Part shown: positions 24,793 through 32,330 of the stretch, piece after piece
Layout: each line of letters opens with the position of its first letter
How positions within the stretch are numbered: the stretch's first letter is position 1
Assembly: GCA_016926955.1 (NCBI GenBank)
Contig: JAFGNN010000012.1
Span: forward strand, 1-33,095
Length of the DNA: 33,095 nt
Source of the DNA: Spirochaetales bacterium
Lineage (GTDB): Bacteria; Spirochaetota; Spirochaetia; Treponematales; UBA12059
Direction: 5' to 3'
Made by a program: the position numbers and the translations under genes
The notes under the pieces: generated by a model
What the model saw: only the letters and a program-made list of their open reading frames with translations
Told to the model about the DNA's origin: nothing
Database searches by the model: none

Positions 24793-27653
24793 AGGTGAAT
24801 TTCGAACTCAACGGCCGATCCGTTTCCTGGAACGTCGAGCCCGGCACCACCCTGCTCGACGCGCTCCGCGCGAAGGGCATCGTGTCGGTGCGGAACGGCT
24901 GCGACGGCGAAGGCTCCTGCGGCCTCTGCGCCGTCCTGCTGGAAGGCCGCCAGGTCAACTCCTGCCAGATCCTGGCGCCCCAGGTCGAAGGCAAGAAGGT
25001 CTACACGGTCGACTTCTACTCGAAGGACCGGAAGCTCTCGGTGGTGCAGCAAGCCCTGATCGACGCGGCCTGCGTCCAGTGCGGCTACTGCACCCCCGCG
25101 GTGACCCTGGCCCTGCACGAGCTCCTCGAGCGCAGTCCCGACCCGGACGGGGACGAGGTGCGCGACGCCCTTTCCGGCACGCTTTGCCGCTGCACGGGCT
25201 ACGAGCAGTTCTTCAACGCGGCGCGCATCGCCTCGAAGCGCCTGAAAGAGCCCGCTTACGCGGAGGCCGCCGCGCCCGAGTTCGCGCCGGAGCTGCGCCA
25301 CGTCGGCAAGAACCGCGAGAAGGTCGACGCCGCCGCCCTGGCCCGCGGCGAACGCGCCTACGTCGAGGACCGCGTGCCCTCCGACGCCTGCCACCTCCTC
25401 CTCCTCCAGAGCCCCCACGCGCACGCCTGGGTGAAAAAGGTCGACGTCTCGAAGGCCGAGAAAATGCCGGGCGTCGTCGCGATCGTCACCAAGGACAACT
25501 GCCCCGACCTCGTGTACACCACCGCGGGCCAGGGCTTCCCCGAGCCGAGCCCGCACGACCAGCGCATGTTCCCGCGCAAGGTGCGCCACGTCGGCGACCG
25601 CGTGGCCGCCGTGCTGGCCGAGAGCCCCGAGGAGGCGCGCGCCGCCCTCGCGGCCATCGAGGTCGAGTACGAGGTGTTGCCGCCCGTCCTCTCCATCGCC
25701 GAGGCGAAGAAGAACGACGCGCCGGTGGTCCACCACGGCAAGGTTTCCTACGTGGTCGGCGATCCGCCGGAAGGCACGTCCACCGAGGGCGACGGCCGCG
25801 ACGACCCCATCCTCTACCAGTTCCCCCTGCACGCCGACCCGCACCGCAACCTCGCGGCCAGCGTGGCCGACGGCATCGGCGACCTCGACAAGGGCTTCGC
25901 GGAGGCGGACCTCGTCATCGAGCGGACCTACAAGGGAAACCGCGTCCAGTGCACGCCGATGGAGCCCCACGTGGTCCTGACCCGCATGGACGGCGGACGC
26001 CTGGTCATCCATGCCTCGACCCAGGTGCCCTGGCACGTCAGGCGCATCGTCTCGCGCGTCATCGGCATACCCGAGCACAAGGTCCGCGTGATCAAGGAAC
26101 GCGTCGGCGGCGGCTTCGGCGCCAAGCAGGACATCGTCGTCGAGGATCTGGCCGGCTGGCTCTCGTGGACCACCGGGCGGACGGTGTTCTTCCGCTACGA
26201 CCGCGCCCAGGAATTCGCCGCCAGCCGCACCCGCCACCTGATGGAGATCACCGTCAAGCTCGGCGCGAAGAAGGACGGGACGCTGACCGCCATCCTGATG
26301 AAGCTGGACGCGGACACGGGCCCCTACGGCCAGCACTGCCTGACCGTTCCCATGAACGCCATCTCGAAGAGCCTGCCCCTCCTCCTCTGCGACAACGCGC
26401 GCTTCGAAGTGAAGTCGTACTACACGAACCTCGCGCCCGCGGGCGCCTACCAGGGCTACGGCGCGCCCAAGGGCAGCTTCGCCCTGCAGACCGCGCTCGC
26501 GGAGCTGGCCGCCGAGCTCAAGATCGACCAGCTCGACCTTATCGAAAAGAACCGCGTGCGATCGGGATCCCGCATCGAGATCCTCCGCTCGCTCGGCGAG
26601 GGCCGCCCCGGCGCGGCCGTCACGCTCGGCGAGTGCGGCCTCGGCGAGATGATCGCGCGCGGCAGGAAGGCCTTCGCCTGGGACGCGCCGAAACCCGCCG
26701 CGGACGGCGACTGGAAGATCGGCCGCGGCGCGGTCATCATCCAGCAGGGCTCGGGGCTCCCCGGTCTCGACGCCGCCAACGCGGAAATCCGCCTCCTGCA
26801 GGGCGGCAGCCTGCTCATGCTCTCGGGCGGCGCCGACCTGGGCACTGGGCTCGACACGGTAACCGCCAAGGCGGCCGCCGAGATCATGGGCCTGGACATG
26901 GAAGACGTCTCGGTGGTCTCGGGCGACACCGACACCACCCCCTTCGACAAGGGCGCGTACGCGAGCTCGGGCACCTTCTTCTCGGGCAACGCCGCGGTCA
27001 AGGCCGCGGAGGACCTCAGGCGCAAGTGCCTCGAGGCCGCGAGCGTCATGCTCGGCGAGAGCGTGGCCGACCTCGCCCTCGTCCACCGCGGCGTCATCAA
27101 GGGCAAGAAGGGCCAGGTGACGCTCGCGGAAATCGCCCACCAGGGCGTCCAGGGCGAGGGGCACTCGGAGCTGACCGGCTTCGGCAGCTTCAAGACCGAG
27201 CACGCGGCCTTCCCCTACGGCGCGCATTTCGTCGAGGCCGCCGTAAACGTGCGAACGGGCGAAGTGAAGCTGCGCCGCTACCACGCCTACCAGGACTGCG
27301 GCACGCCCATCAACCCGGCGCTGGCCATGGGCCAGATCTACGGCGGCGTCATGAAGGCGGTCGGCCACTCGCTCTACGAGGAGCTCCTCTTCGATGAAAA
27401 GGGAAAGCCGCTCAATCTCGGCTTCCTCGATTACAAGATCCCCTCGATCTACGAGGTACCCGAGGATTTCCACGTGGAGCTCGTGCCCGTCGCGGACGAG
27501 GTCGGCCCCTTCGGGGGCAAGAGCGTTTCGGAGATCTCGCTCAACGGCACCGCCCCCGCGGTGGCCATCGCCATCCACGACGCCGTCGGCGCCTGGTGCC
27601 GCGAATGGCCCTTCACCCCCGAGCGCGTCCTGCGCGCCATGGGTAAGCTCTAG
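24789..27653 (+). CDS. xdhD: XdhD-type molybdenum hydroxylase (2Fe-2S fused to molybdopterin subunit)
   Basis: 954 residues, matching E. coli XdhD (956). The N-terminus has both 2Fe-2S clusters (Cys38, Cys44, Cys47, Cys59; Cys98, Cys101, Cys133, Cys135), then aldehyde-oxidase/xanthine-dehydrogenase type molybdopterin domains. The active site differs from XdhB: GGGFGAKQ has Gln447 where XdhB has Glu248; AYQGYGAPKG has Gln555 where XdhB has Arg358. The presumed catalytic base is kept (Glu915 in GGKSVSEIS). The family is annotated as selenium-dependent xanthine dehydrogenase-like. The lost Glu/Arg pair argues against plain xanthine as substrate. No selenocysteine is encoded; selenium, if present, would be a cofactor ligand. 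It is coupled to ygfM and followed by repeat A copy 1. Confidence 0.93.
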   Translation: MKVNFELNGRSVSWNVEPGTTLLDALRAKGIVSVRNGCDGEGSCGLCAVLLEGRQVNSCQILAPQVEGKKVYTVDFYSKDRKLSVVQQALIDAACVQCGYCTPAVTLALHELLERSPDPDGDEVRDALSGTLCRCTGYEQFFNAARIASKRLKEPAYAEAAAPEFAPELRHVGKNREKVDAAALARGERAYVEDRVPSDACHLLLLQSPHAHAWVKKVDVSKAEKMPGVVAIVTKDNCPDLVYTTAGQGFPEPSPHDQRMFPRKVRHVGDRVAAVLAESPEEARAALAAIEVEYEVLPPVLSIAEAKKNDAPVVHHGKVSYVVGDPPEGTSTEGDGRDDPILYQFPLHADPHRNLAASVADGIGDLDKGFAEADLVIERTYKGNRVQCTPMEPHVVLTRMDGGRLVIHASTQVPWHVRRIVSRVIGIPEHKVRVIKERVGGGFGAKQDIVVEDLAGWLSWTTGRTVFFRYDRAQEFAASRTRHLMEITVKLGAKKDGTLTAILMKLDADTGPYGQHCLTVPMNAISKSLPLLLCDNARFEVKSYYTNLAPAGAYQGYGAPKGSFALQTALAELAAELKIDQLDLIEKNRVRSGSRIEILRSLGEGRPGAAVTLGECGLGEMIARGRKAFAWDAPKPAADGDWKIGRGAVIIQQGSGLPGLDAANAEIRLLQGGSLLMLSGGADLGTGLDTVTAKAAAEIMGLDMEDVSVVSGDTDTTPFDKGAYASSGTFFSGNAAVKAAEDLRRKCLEAASVMLGESVADLALVHRGVIKGKKGQVTLAEIAHQGVQGEGHSELTGFGSFKTEHAAFPYGAHFVEAAVNVRTGEVKLRRYHAYQDCGTPINPALAMGQIYGGVMKAVGHSLYEELLFDEKGKPLNLGFLDYKIPSIYEVPEDFHVELVPVADEVGPFGGKSVSEISLNGTAPAVAIAIHDAVGAWCREWPFTPERVLRAMGKL

Positions 27654-27663
27654 GAACGGGAAG

Positions 27664-27793
27664 ACCACGTAGGCACGGAGTTTTTGAGGGAAGAGGGAGG
27701 AAGACGGGAGAGGGAATCGTGGTTCATTCCACTCGATCCATTCTTCTCCCTCTTATCTCCCTATCTCCGTGTCTCCGTGGTAGATATTCATGC
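27664..27793. repeat. Repeat A, copy 1 (inverted-repeat element before ygeW)
   Basis: The terminal inverted repeats are ACCACGTAGGCACGGAG at 27664-27680 and, reading the minus strand from 27781, ACCACGGAGACACGGAG (15 of 17 match). The left half is almost all purine, the right half almost all pyrimidine, so the whole can fold as one long imperfect hairpin. A conserved tail, GATATTC(A/C)TGC, follows the right end (to 27793) and is shared with copy 2. Confidence 0.85.
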
Positions 27794-27812
27794 GCAATCA
27801 ACCGGAGGGAAC

Positions 27813-29006
27813 ATGAAGACTGACGACGTGAAGGCGCTGATCGGCGCGCTCAAGCAGAAGAAGACCGGGATGTACCGCAAGGACTTCCTCCTGACCTGGG
27901 AAAAGTCGCGCGACGAGCTTGAGGCGACTTTCCTGGTGGCCGAGGCCCTGCGGCTCATGCGCGACGCGGGAATCAGCCCGAGGCTCTGGGACTCCGGCAT
28001 CGCGGTGTCGAACTTCCGCGACAACTCCACACGCACGCGCTTCAGCTACTCAAGCGCCTGCGACCTCCTCGGCCTCTACGTGCAGGACCTGGACGAGGGC
28101 AAGAGCCAGATCGCCCACGGCGAGACCGTGCGCGAGACCGCGAACATGATCAGCTTCCTGACCGAGGCCATCGGCATCCGCGACGACATGTACCTGGGCG
28201 AGGGCGACAAGTACCAGCGCGAGGTCGGCAGGAGCCTCGACGACGGCGTGGCCGCGGGCGTGCTCCCGGACCGCCCGACCATCGTCAACCTCCAGTCCGA
28301 CATCGACCACCCGACGCAGTCGATGGCCGACCTCCTCCACCTGGCCAAGCACTTCGGCGGCCTCGACAAGCTCAAGGGCAAGAAGCTCGCCATGACCTGG
28401 GCCTACTCGCCCTCGTACGGCAAGCCGCTCTCGGTGCCGCAGGGCATCATCGGCCTCGCGAGCCGCTTCGGCATGGACGTGACGCTCGCCCACCCCGAGG
28501 GCTACGACCTGATCCCCGAGGTGGTGGAGCTCTCGAAGAAGCAGGCGAAGGAATCCGGCGGCTCGTTCAGCCACGTGACCTCGATGGACGAAGCCTTCAA
28601 GGACGCGGACATCGTCTATCCGAAAAGCTGGGCGCCCTTCCACGTGATGCAGCAGCGCGTCCCCCTCCTCCACTCGGGCGACCAGGCGGGCCTCAAGGAG
28701 CTCGAGAAGTCCTGCCTCGCGAACAACGCGAGGTTCACCGACTGGGAGTGCACCGAGGAGAAGATGAAGCTGACCAAGGGCGGGAAAGCGCTCTACATGC
28801 ACTGCTTGCCCGCCGACATCACCGGCGTCTCGTGCAAGGCCGGCGAGGTGGCCGCGAGCGTCTTCGACCGCTACCGCGACGACACCTACCGCGAGGCGAG
28901 CTGGAAGCCGTACATCATCGCGGCCATGATCCTGCTCGGCAAGCGCAAGGACCCGGCGGCCACCCTGGAAGCCCTCCTCGAGCGCGGCACACCCCGTACC
29001 GTATAA
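27813..29006 (+). CDS. ygeW: YgeW-type knotted carbamoyltransferase
   Basis: 397 residues (E. coli YgeW 396). ATG 27813 is preceded by GGAGGGA. The aspartate/ornithine-carbamoyltransferase fold is shown by STRTR (72-76, carbamoyl-phosphate loop), DIDHPTQSMADLLHL, and HCLPAD near residue 330. The length and the segment MTWAYSPSYGKPLSVPQG fit the knotted YgeW subfamily rather than ArgF or PyrB. The likely job is phosphorolysis of a carbamoylated intermediate (such as a ureido acid from YgeY), giving carbamoyl phosphate that a carbamate kinase could use to make ATP; no kinase gene is in the window. The gene is enclosed by repeat A copies 1 and 2, so it may have its own transcription signals. Confidence 0.93.
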   Translation: MKTDDVKALIGALKQKKTGMYRKDFLLTWEKSRDELEATFLVAEALRLMRDAGISPRLWDSGIAVSNFRDNSTRTRFSYSSACDLLGLYVQDLDEGKSQIAHGETVRETANMISFLTEAIGIRDDMYLGEGDKYQREVGRSLDDGVAAGVLPDRPTIVNLQSDIDHPTQSMADLLHLAKHFGGLDKLKGKKLAMTWAYSPSYGKPLSVPQGIIGLASRFGMDVTLAHPEGYDLIPEVVELSKKQAKESGGSFSHVTSMDEAFKDADIVYPKSWAPFHVMQQRVPLLHSGDQAGLKELEKSCLANNARFTDWECTEEKMKLTKGGKALYMHCLPADITGVSCKAGEVAASVFDRYRDDTYREASWKPYIIAAMILLGKRKDPAATLEALLERGTPRTV

Positions 29007-29011
29007 GAAGA

Positions 29012-29158
29012 AACCACGGAGACACGGAGATAAGGAGGAAAGAAGGAGGGGGAAGAAGGATCAGGGAAATGGAAAGTTTCCATTTTTGCCTCAATCCTGT
29101 TCCCTCTCAGCTCCCTCCAGCCTCCGTGTCTCCGTGCCTCCGTGGTTGATATTCCTGC
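29012..29158. repeat. Repeat A, copy 2 (inverted-repeat element between ygeW and the permease)
   Basis: The left arm begins AACCACGGAGACACGGAG at 29012. The right arm, read from 29147 on the minus strand, begins AACCACGGAGGCACGGAG. The left half is purine-rich and the right half pyrimidine-rich. The centre is a perfect small hairpin, AAATGGAAA-G-TTTCCATTT (29067-29085). The tail GATATTCCTGC (29148-29158) runs directly into the permease ATG at 29159. Confidence 0.87.
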
Positions 29159-30193
29159 ATGAAACATTACGCATTGAAACGGGCGGGGATGGCCCTATTG
29201 GCCTGGGCCGTCTCCGTGCTGGCGATCTCAAGCATCCTCAATTCCACGCTGGAAGCGACCGCGCGCGCGGACATCCTCGAAAGCGTCCGCGCCATGGTCG
29301 GCGCGAGCACCGAGGCATCGCGCGACGGCAGGAGCGTCGAGGAATTCCGCGCCGACACCCTCCAGGCGCTCGAGCGCGCGTACGGTCTCCACCTGCCGCT
29401 CCCGGCGCGGGTATTGAAATCCTGGTGGCGCATCGTCACGCTCGACCTGGGCGAAGCCGAGATCGGCCCCGACCGGGGCTCCACGCGGCGGCGGAGCGTG
29501 CTCAAGGCGGCCGCGTCGACTGCGGCGCTGTTCACGCTTTCGACCGCGCTTTCGGTTGCCGCGGGGCTGTCCCTGGCCCTCGCCGCCTCGGAGCGCCCCG
29601 GCGGCCGCCTCGACCGCCTGCTCGCGCGCGTCGCCGCCATGATCCACGGCGCGCCGACCTGGTGGGCCGGCGCCTTCCTGGTCATGGCCTTTTCGATCGA
29701 GCTCCGGATTTTCCCCTTCGGCGCGCTGGCTACGGTGCCGCCTCCGGAAAATCCCTTCCTGGCCCTGCTCGATCGCCTCTCCTACCTGATCCTGCCCGTG
29801 CTCTCCATCGCTTCCTTACGCGTCTGGGCCTTCGCCCTGCTCGCGCGCGCGGCCCTCGACTCGAACCTCCACGAGGACTTCGTCATGTCGGCGCGGGGGC
29901 GCGGCATTCCCGAAGGGAAGATAATGCGGGGCCACGTGCTCCGGAGCTCGGGACCGGCCATCGCCTCGAACGCGGTCATCGCGCTCGTGCAGAGCTTCGG
30001 CGGCGACGCCCTCGTGGAGATCGTCTTCGCGCGGCCTGGCCTCGGCCTCCTGCTCTGGACCTCGATACGCGGCAACGACATCCGCCTTACCGCCGGGGCC
30101 TTCGCGGCGCTGGCCCTGGTCATCTGCGTGTCGATGGCCCTGCTCGACCTGGCCTACGGCCTCCTCGACCCCCGCGTACGCTCCTCAAAATAG
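29159..30193 (+). CDS. DppB-type ABC transporter permease, orphan
   Basis: 344 residues. Inner-membrane permease of the peptide/nickel (DppB/OppB) type. An N-terminal helix covers about 8-28, then a long extracytoplasmic segment, then about five helices from residue 115 on. The cytoplasmic EAA loop that contacts the ATPase is visible: FVMSARGRGIPEGKIMRGHVLRSSGPAI. The C-terminus LLDPRVRSSK is typical. A complete importer also needs a DppC permease, ATPases and a binding protein; none is adjacent, and the gene ends in repeat A copy 3 facing a convergent HAD gene. There is no Shine-Dalgarno, and the ATG follows directly on the repeat. The substrate is unknown; a purine-derived or peptide solute is only a guess. 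Confidence 0.85.
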   Translation: MKHYALKRAGMALLAWAVSVLAISSILNSTLEATARADILESVRAMVGASTEASRDGRSVEEFRADTLQALERAYGLHLPLPARVLKSWWRIVTLDLGEAEIGPDRGSTRRRSVLKAAASTAALFTLSTALSVAAGLSLALAASERPGGRLDRLLARVAAMIHGAPTWWAGAFLVMAFSIELRIFPFGALATVPPPENPFLALLDRLSYLILPVLSIASLRVWAFALLARAALDSNLHEDFVMSARGRGIPEGKIMRGHVLRSSGPAIASNAVIALVQSFGGDALVEIVFARPGLGLLLWTSIRGNDIRLTAGAFAALALVICVSMALLDLAYGLLDPRVRSSK

Positions 30194-30199
30194 GAATTG

Positions 30200-30354
30200 A
30201 ACCACAGAGGCACGGAGACACAGAGGGAAGAGGGAGAAGAACAGGGAGAGGAAGGAGACAGGATATCCGGAGAAATTGTCGCAAGACAGGACATCCCGAA
30301 ATTCTTGCCTTTCACTCCTCCCTCTTCTCTCCCCTTCTCCGTGTCTCCGTGGTT
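30200..30354. repeat. Repeat A, copy 3 (between convergent permease and HAD genes)
   Basis: The left arm AACCACAGAGGCACGGAG begins at 30200 (7 bases past the permease stop); the right arm, from 30354 on the minus strand, begins AACCACGGAGACACGGAG. Purine-rich left half, pyrimidine-rich right half. The centre carries a 13-base direct repeat with one mismatch (AGACAGGATATCC at 30256, AGACAGGACATCC at 30284). It could act as a bidirectional terminator. Confidence 0.85.
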
Positions 30355-30372
30355 AGTCTTCTGTAGGTAGAT

Positions 30373-31077
30373 TTATCGCAGGAGGGCTTCGAGGGCGGCG
30401 AGGCTGTGGACCTGGGGGAACTGGGATGAGCGGTTCGGGGCGGGCGATCCGCGGAGGAAGAGGACGGGGTTGAGGCCGTAGTAGGCCGCGAGCTCGCAGT
30501 TCTTCGGGCTGTCGTCGACGAAGAGGCACTCCTCGGGCGCCTCGGCGATGCCGGAGAGCGCGATTTCGAAGAGCGTGCCCTCCGCCTTGACCGAGCCGTG
30601 CATCGACGAGACGACGAAGGGGTCGAACCAGCGCCTGAGGCCAGCCGCCTCGTAGACCGAGAGCACCGAGGGCCAGGCATCCGAGATGATGCCGAGGGAA
30701 TAGCGCGCGGCGAGGCGCGGCACGGCTTCGGCGACGTCCGGATAGAACGCGTACTTGGCGTAGTCCTTGACCTTCGCGCGCGCGCAAGCCGCCACGACCG
30801 GCTCGAGGTCCCCGGGAGCGCAGGGCGCCAGCAGGATGCGGTAATAGTCCGAGAAGAGCGCGAGCTCCTCGTCCTCGGTCCGGATCAGGTGGTTCTCGTC
30901 GAGATAGACCTGGGCCACCTCGGCGGTCGGCCCGGCGAGGACCTCCTCCCAGGGCGCGCCGAGCGCGGCGCACGCGGACTTGAAGGCTTCCGTGGCGAAC
31001 CAGTGTCCGGAGCGCGGATGCACCAGCACCATGCCCGAATCGAAGAAGACGCGCTTGACGGGGAATTCGAAATCCAT
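30373..31077 (-). CDS. HAD-family hydrolase (HAD-IA type phosphatase-like)
   Basis: 234 residues. The haloacid-dehalogenase motifs are in order: motif I RVFFDSGMVL (nucleophile Asp13, with Gly15 rather than Asp two residues on, as in other DxG-type members), motif II LGIISDAWPS, a Lys in SMHGSVKAEGTLF (motif III), and motif IV CLFVDDSPKNCELA with the paired metal-binding Asp residues. A helical cap lies between motifs I and II (about 20-105). Such enzymes dephosphorylate small metabolites; the substrate is not evident. It is convergent with the permease, separated by repeat A copy 3. The upstream gap of 134 bases to the true end of the GNAT gene shows no clear RBS. Confidence 0.87.
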   Translation of the reverse strand: MDFEFPVKRVFFDSGMVLVHPRSGHWFATEAFKSACAALGAPWEEVLAGPTAEVAQVYLDENHLIRTEDEELALFSDYYRILLAPCAPGDLEPVVAACARAKVKDYAKYAFYPDVAEAVPRLAARYSLGIISDAWPSVLSVYEAAGLRRWFDPFVVSSMHGSVKAEGTLFEIALSGIAEAPEECLFVDDSPKNCELAAYYGLNPVLFLRGSPAPNRSSQFPQVHSLAALEALLR

Positions 31078-31117
31078 GGATGAAGACCGCTCCGGACGCG
31101 AGGAGGATTCGCCCTCA

Positions 31118-32215
31118 TCATGCCATGGAAGGCTCCCGAAAATCCAGCGTCTCCGTCCGGGCCCGCCTCGGACCCCGGCCCAGGGAGGACAGGCTCAGTC
31201 GCGCGTTCCCGTCAATCCGGATCGAGCCCGGCGTACGCGCGGACGCGCTCGTCGACGCGGCGCGCGAGCGAGCGCGTGTAGGCCTCGAAACGCCCTTCCC
31301 AGAGGGGGCGGCGGGACGGTTGAGCGTCTCGTAGTCGACGCCGAGGAGCGGAACGTCCGCGCGGGCGCAGAAGGCGAAGGCCGCGTCCACCAGGGCGCGG
31401 GCGACGCCCCGCCCGCGCGCGGACGGGGTGACGTAGAGGCCCTGGATGTTGCGCACGCAATCGAGGCTCGAGGCGAAGTTCTCGGCGGGGCTACCGAGCC
31501 GGATGAAGCCGAGCGGCAGCTCGCCGGCAAGCGCGACCAACTCGGAGCGACGCGGGTCGCCGATCCATTCCAGGAATTCCGCCGCCGGGTCCTCGTCGGG
31601 GTGGAACATGAAGAGCGGAGAGCGGCGGTAGAACTCGTTGTGGGCCCGGTGGAGCGGCGCGAGCGCCGCGGCGTGCCCCGCGTCCGCCTCGACGATACGC
31701 ACGCCTTCAGGCGGCCCGGCCTCGGGCGCGGAATCGGGCACGGCGCGCATGGCGTCGGCGCAGCGCATGCCGAAGCCGTTGCGGAACCAGGCCTCGATGA
31801 TCGCTTCGTCGTGGGCGTAGGCGGTGACCGTGTGCGAAAGCAGGCCGTCGCGGACCCAGGACGCCGCCGCGCGCTCGTAGAGCGAAAGCACGAGGCCGGC
31901 GCCGAAGCGGCCGGCGCGCGCGTGGCCGTGGAGCGGCACGTGGACGCCCCCGCATTCGCCGAAGTGGGACGCGACGGGATAGCCCGCGAGGTACCCGACC
32001 AGGGCGTCGCCCGAAAAGGCCGCGATGCCGCGACCGCGCGAGAAGAGCCCCTCGAGGCGGGCGCGCAGGGCCGCGGCAGCCCCTTCGGTCGGCAGGCAGG
32101 GCACGGCCGCTCGCTCGGCATCGTAGGCGGCCAGGGCGAGCGGCAGGGCCGCCTCGATGAAGGAGGGGGCGTCGGTCGGGAGGCCAACGAATCGGAGCGG
32201 GGCGGGCGGGCTCAT
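31118..32215 (-). CDS. Double-GNAT acetyltransferase with an apparent frameshift near its C-terminus
   Basis: The open frame from ATG 32215 encodes two GNAT-like halves: an N-terminal one (about 1-160: GDALVGYLAGYP, HGHARAGRFGAGLVLSLYERAA) and a C-terminal one with the acetyl-CoA loop GLYVTPSARGRGVARALVDAAFAFC. Near 31304-31308 the frame is lost: after VDYETLNRPAA the read frame becomes an Arg/Ser/Ala-rich tail to 31118, while the neighbouring frame gives a sensible ending, LWEGRFEAYTRSLARRVDERVR, stopping at 31212. One extra G in the plus-strand G5 run would restore it. The intended product is therefore about 334 residues. The substrate is unknown. A TATCAT box lies 7 bases before the ATG and there is no RBS. 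An alternative ATG at 32224 would add three residues. Confidence 0.8.
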   Translation of the reverse strand: MSPPAPLRFVGLPTDAPSFIEAALPLALAAYDAERAAVPCLPTEGAAAALRARLEGLFSRGRGIAAFSGDALVGYLAGYPVASHFGECGGVHVPLHGHARAGRFGAGLVLSLYERAAASWVRDGLLSHTVTAYAHDEAIIEAWFRNGFGMRCADAMRAVPDSAPEAGPPEGVRIVEADAGHAAALAPLHRAHNEFYRRSPLFMFHPDEDPAAEFLEWIGDPRRSELVALAGELPLGFIRLGSPAENFASSLDCVRNIQGLYVTPSARGRGVARALVDAAFAFCARADVPLLGVDYETLNRPAAPSGKGVSRPTRARSRAASTSASARTPGSIRIDGNARLSLSSLGRGPRRARTETLDFREPSMA

Positions 32216-32222
32216 GGGGAGC

Positions 32223-32228
32223 ATGATA
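32223..32228 (-). promoter_or_regulatory. TATCAT -10-like box 7 bases before the GNAT start
   Basis: On the minus strand TATCAT occupies 32228-32223 and the ATG follows at 32215 with no Shine-Dalgarno. No good -35 box is seen. This is a third case of a -10-like box close to a start codon in this window. Confidence 0.3.
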
Positions 32229-32266
32229 GCACGGCCCCCGCGGGGACCGGAGGCGGCGCGAAGGGG

Positions 32267-32325
32267 AAGGCGGGCCCGCCGGGAAGGTTCCGCGAGCCGG
32301 GGACGAAGCCCGCGCCATTCGTCCC
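32267..32325. repeat. Dispersed repeat B, copy 2
   Basis: The same 18-base ends as the copy at 5233 (32267-32284 and 32308-32325) and the same CGAGCCGG core, with a 23-base instead of 24-base middle. It lies 5 bases past the 3' end of the cyclase-like gene, before the GNAT gene, in the same orientation relative to minus-strand genes as copy 1. Confidence 0.8.
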
Positions 32326-32330
32326 CGACG

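Noticed and set aside
24789-27653. Selenocysteine codon in xdhD or ygfK
   Set aside because: All frames read through without in-frame TGA at conserved positions. Selenium, if used, would be a labile cofactor ligand and not an encoded residue.
24723-27668. 981-codon open frame antisense to xdhD, and similar long antisense frames (10365-12257, 13939-15594, 20643-22517)
   Set aside because: They mirror real genes codon for codon in GC-rich DNA, have Arg/Ala/Gly/Val-rich composition, no recognisable domains and no RBS. They are shadows of high third-position GC.
27664-30354. CRISPR array or integron attC sites for the repeat A copies
   Set aside because: The copies are over 1 kb apart with genes between, have no regular short spacers, no cas or integrase gene nearby and no attC core boxes that I can see.
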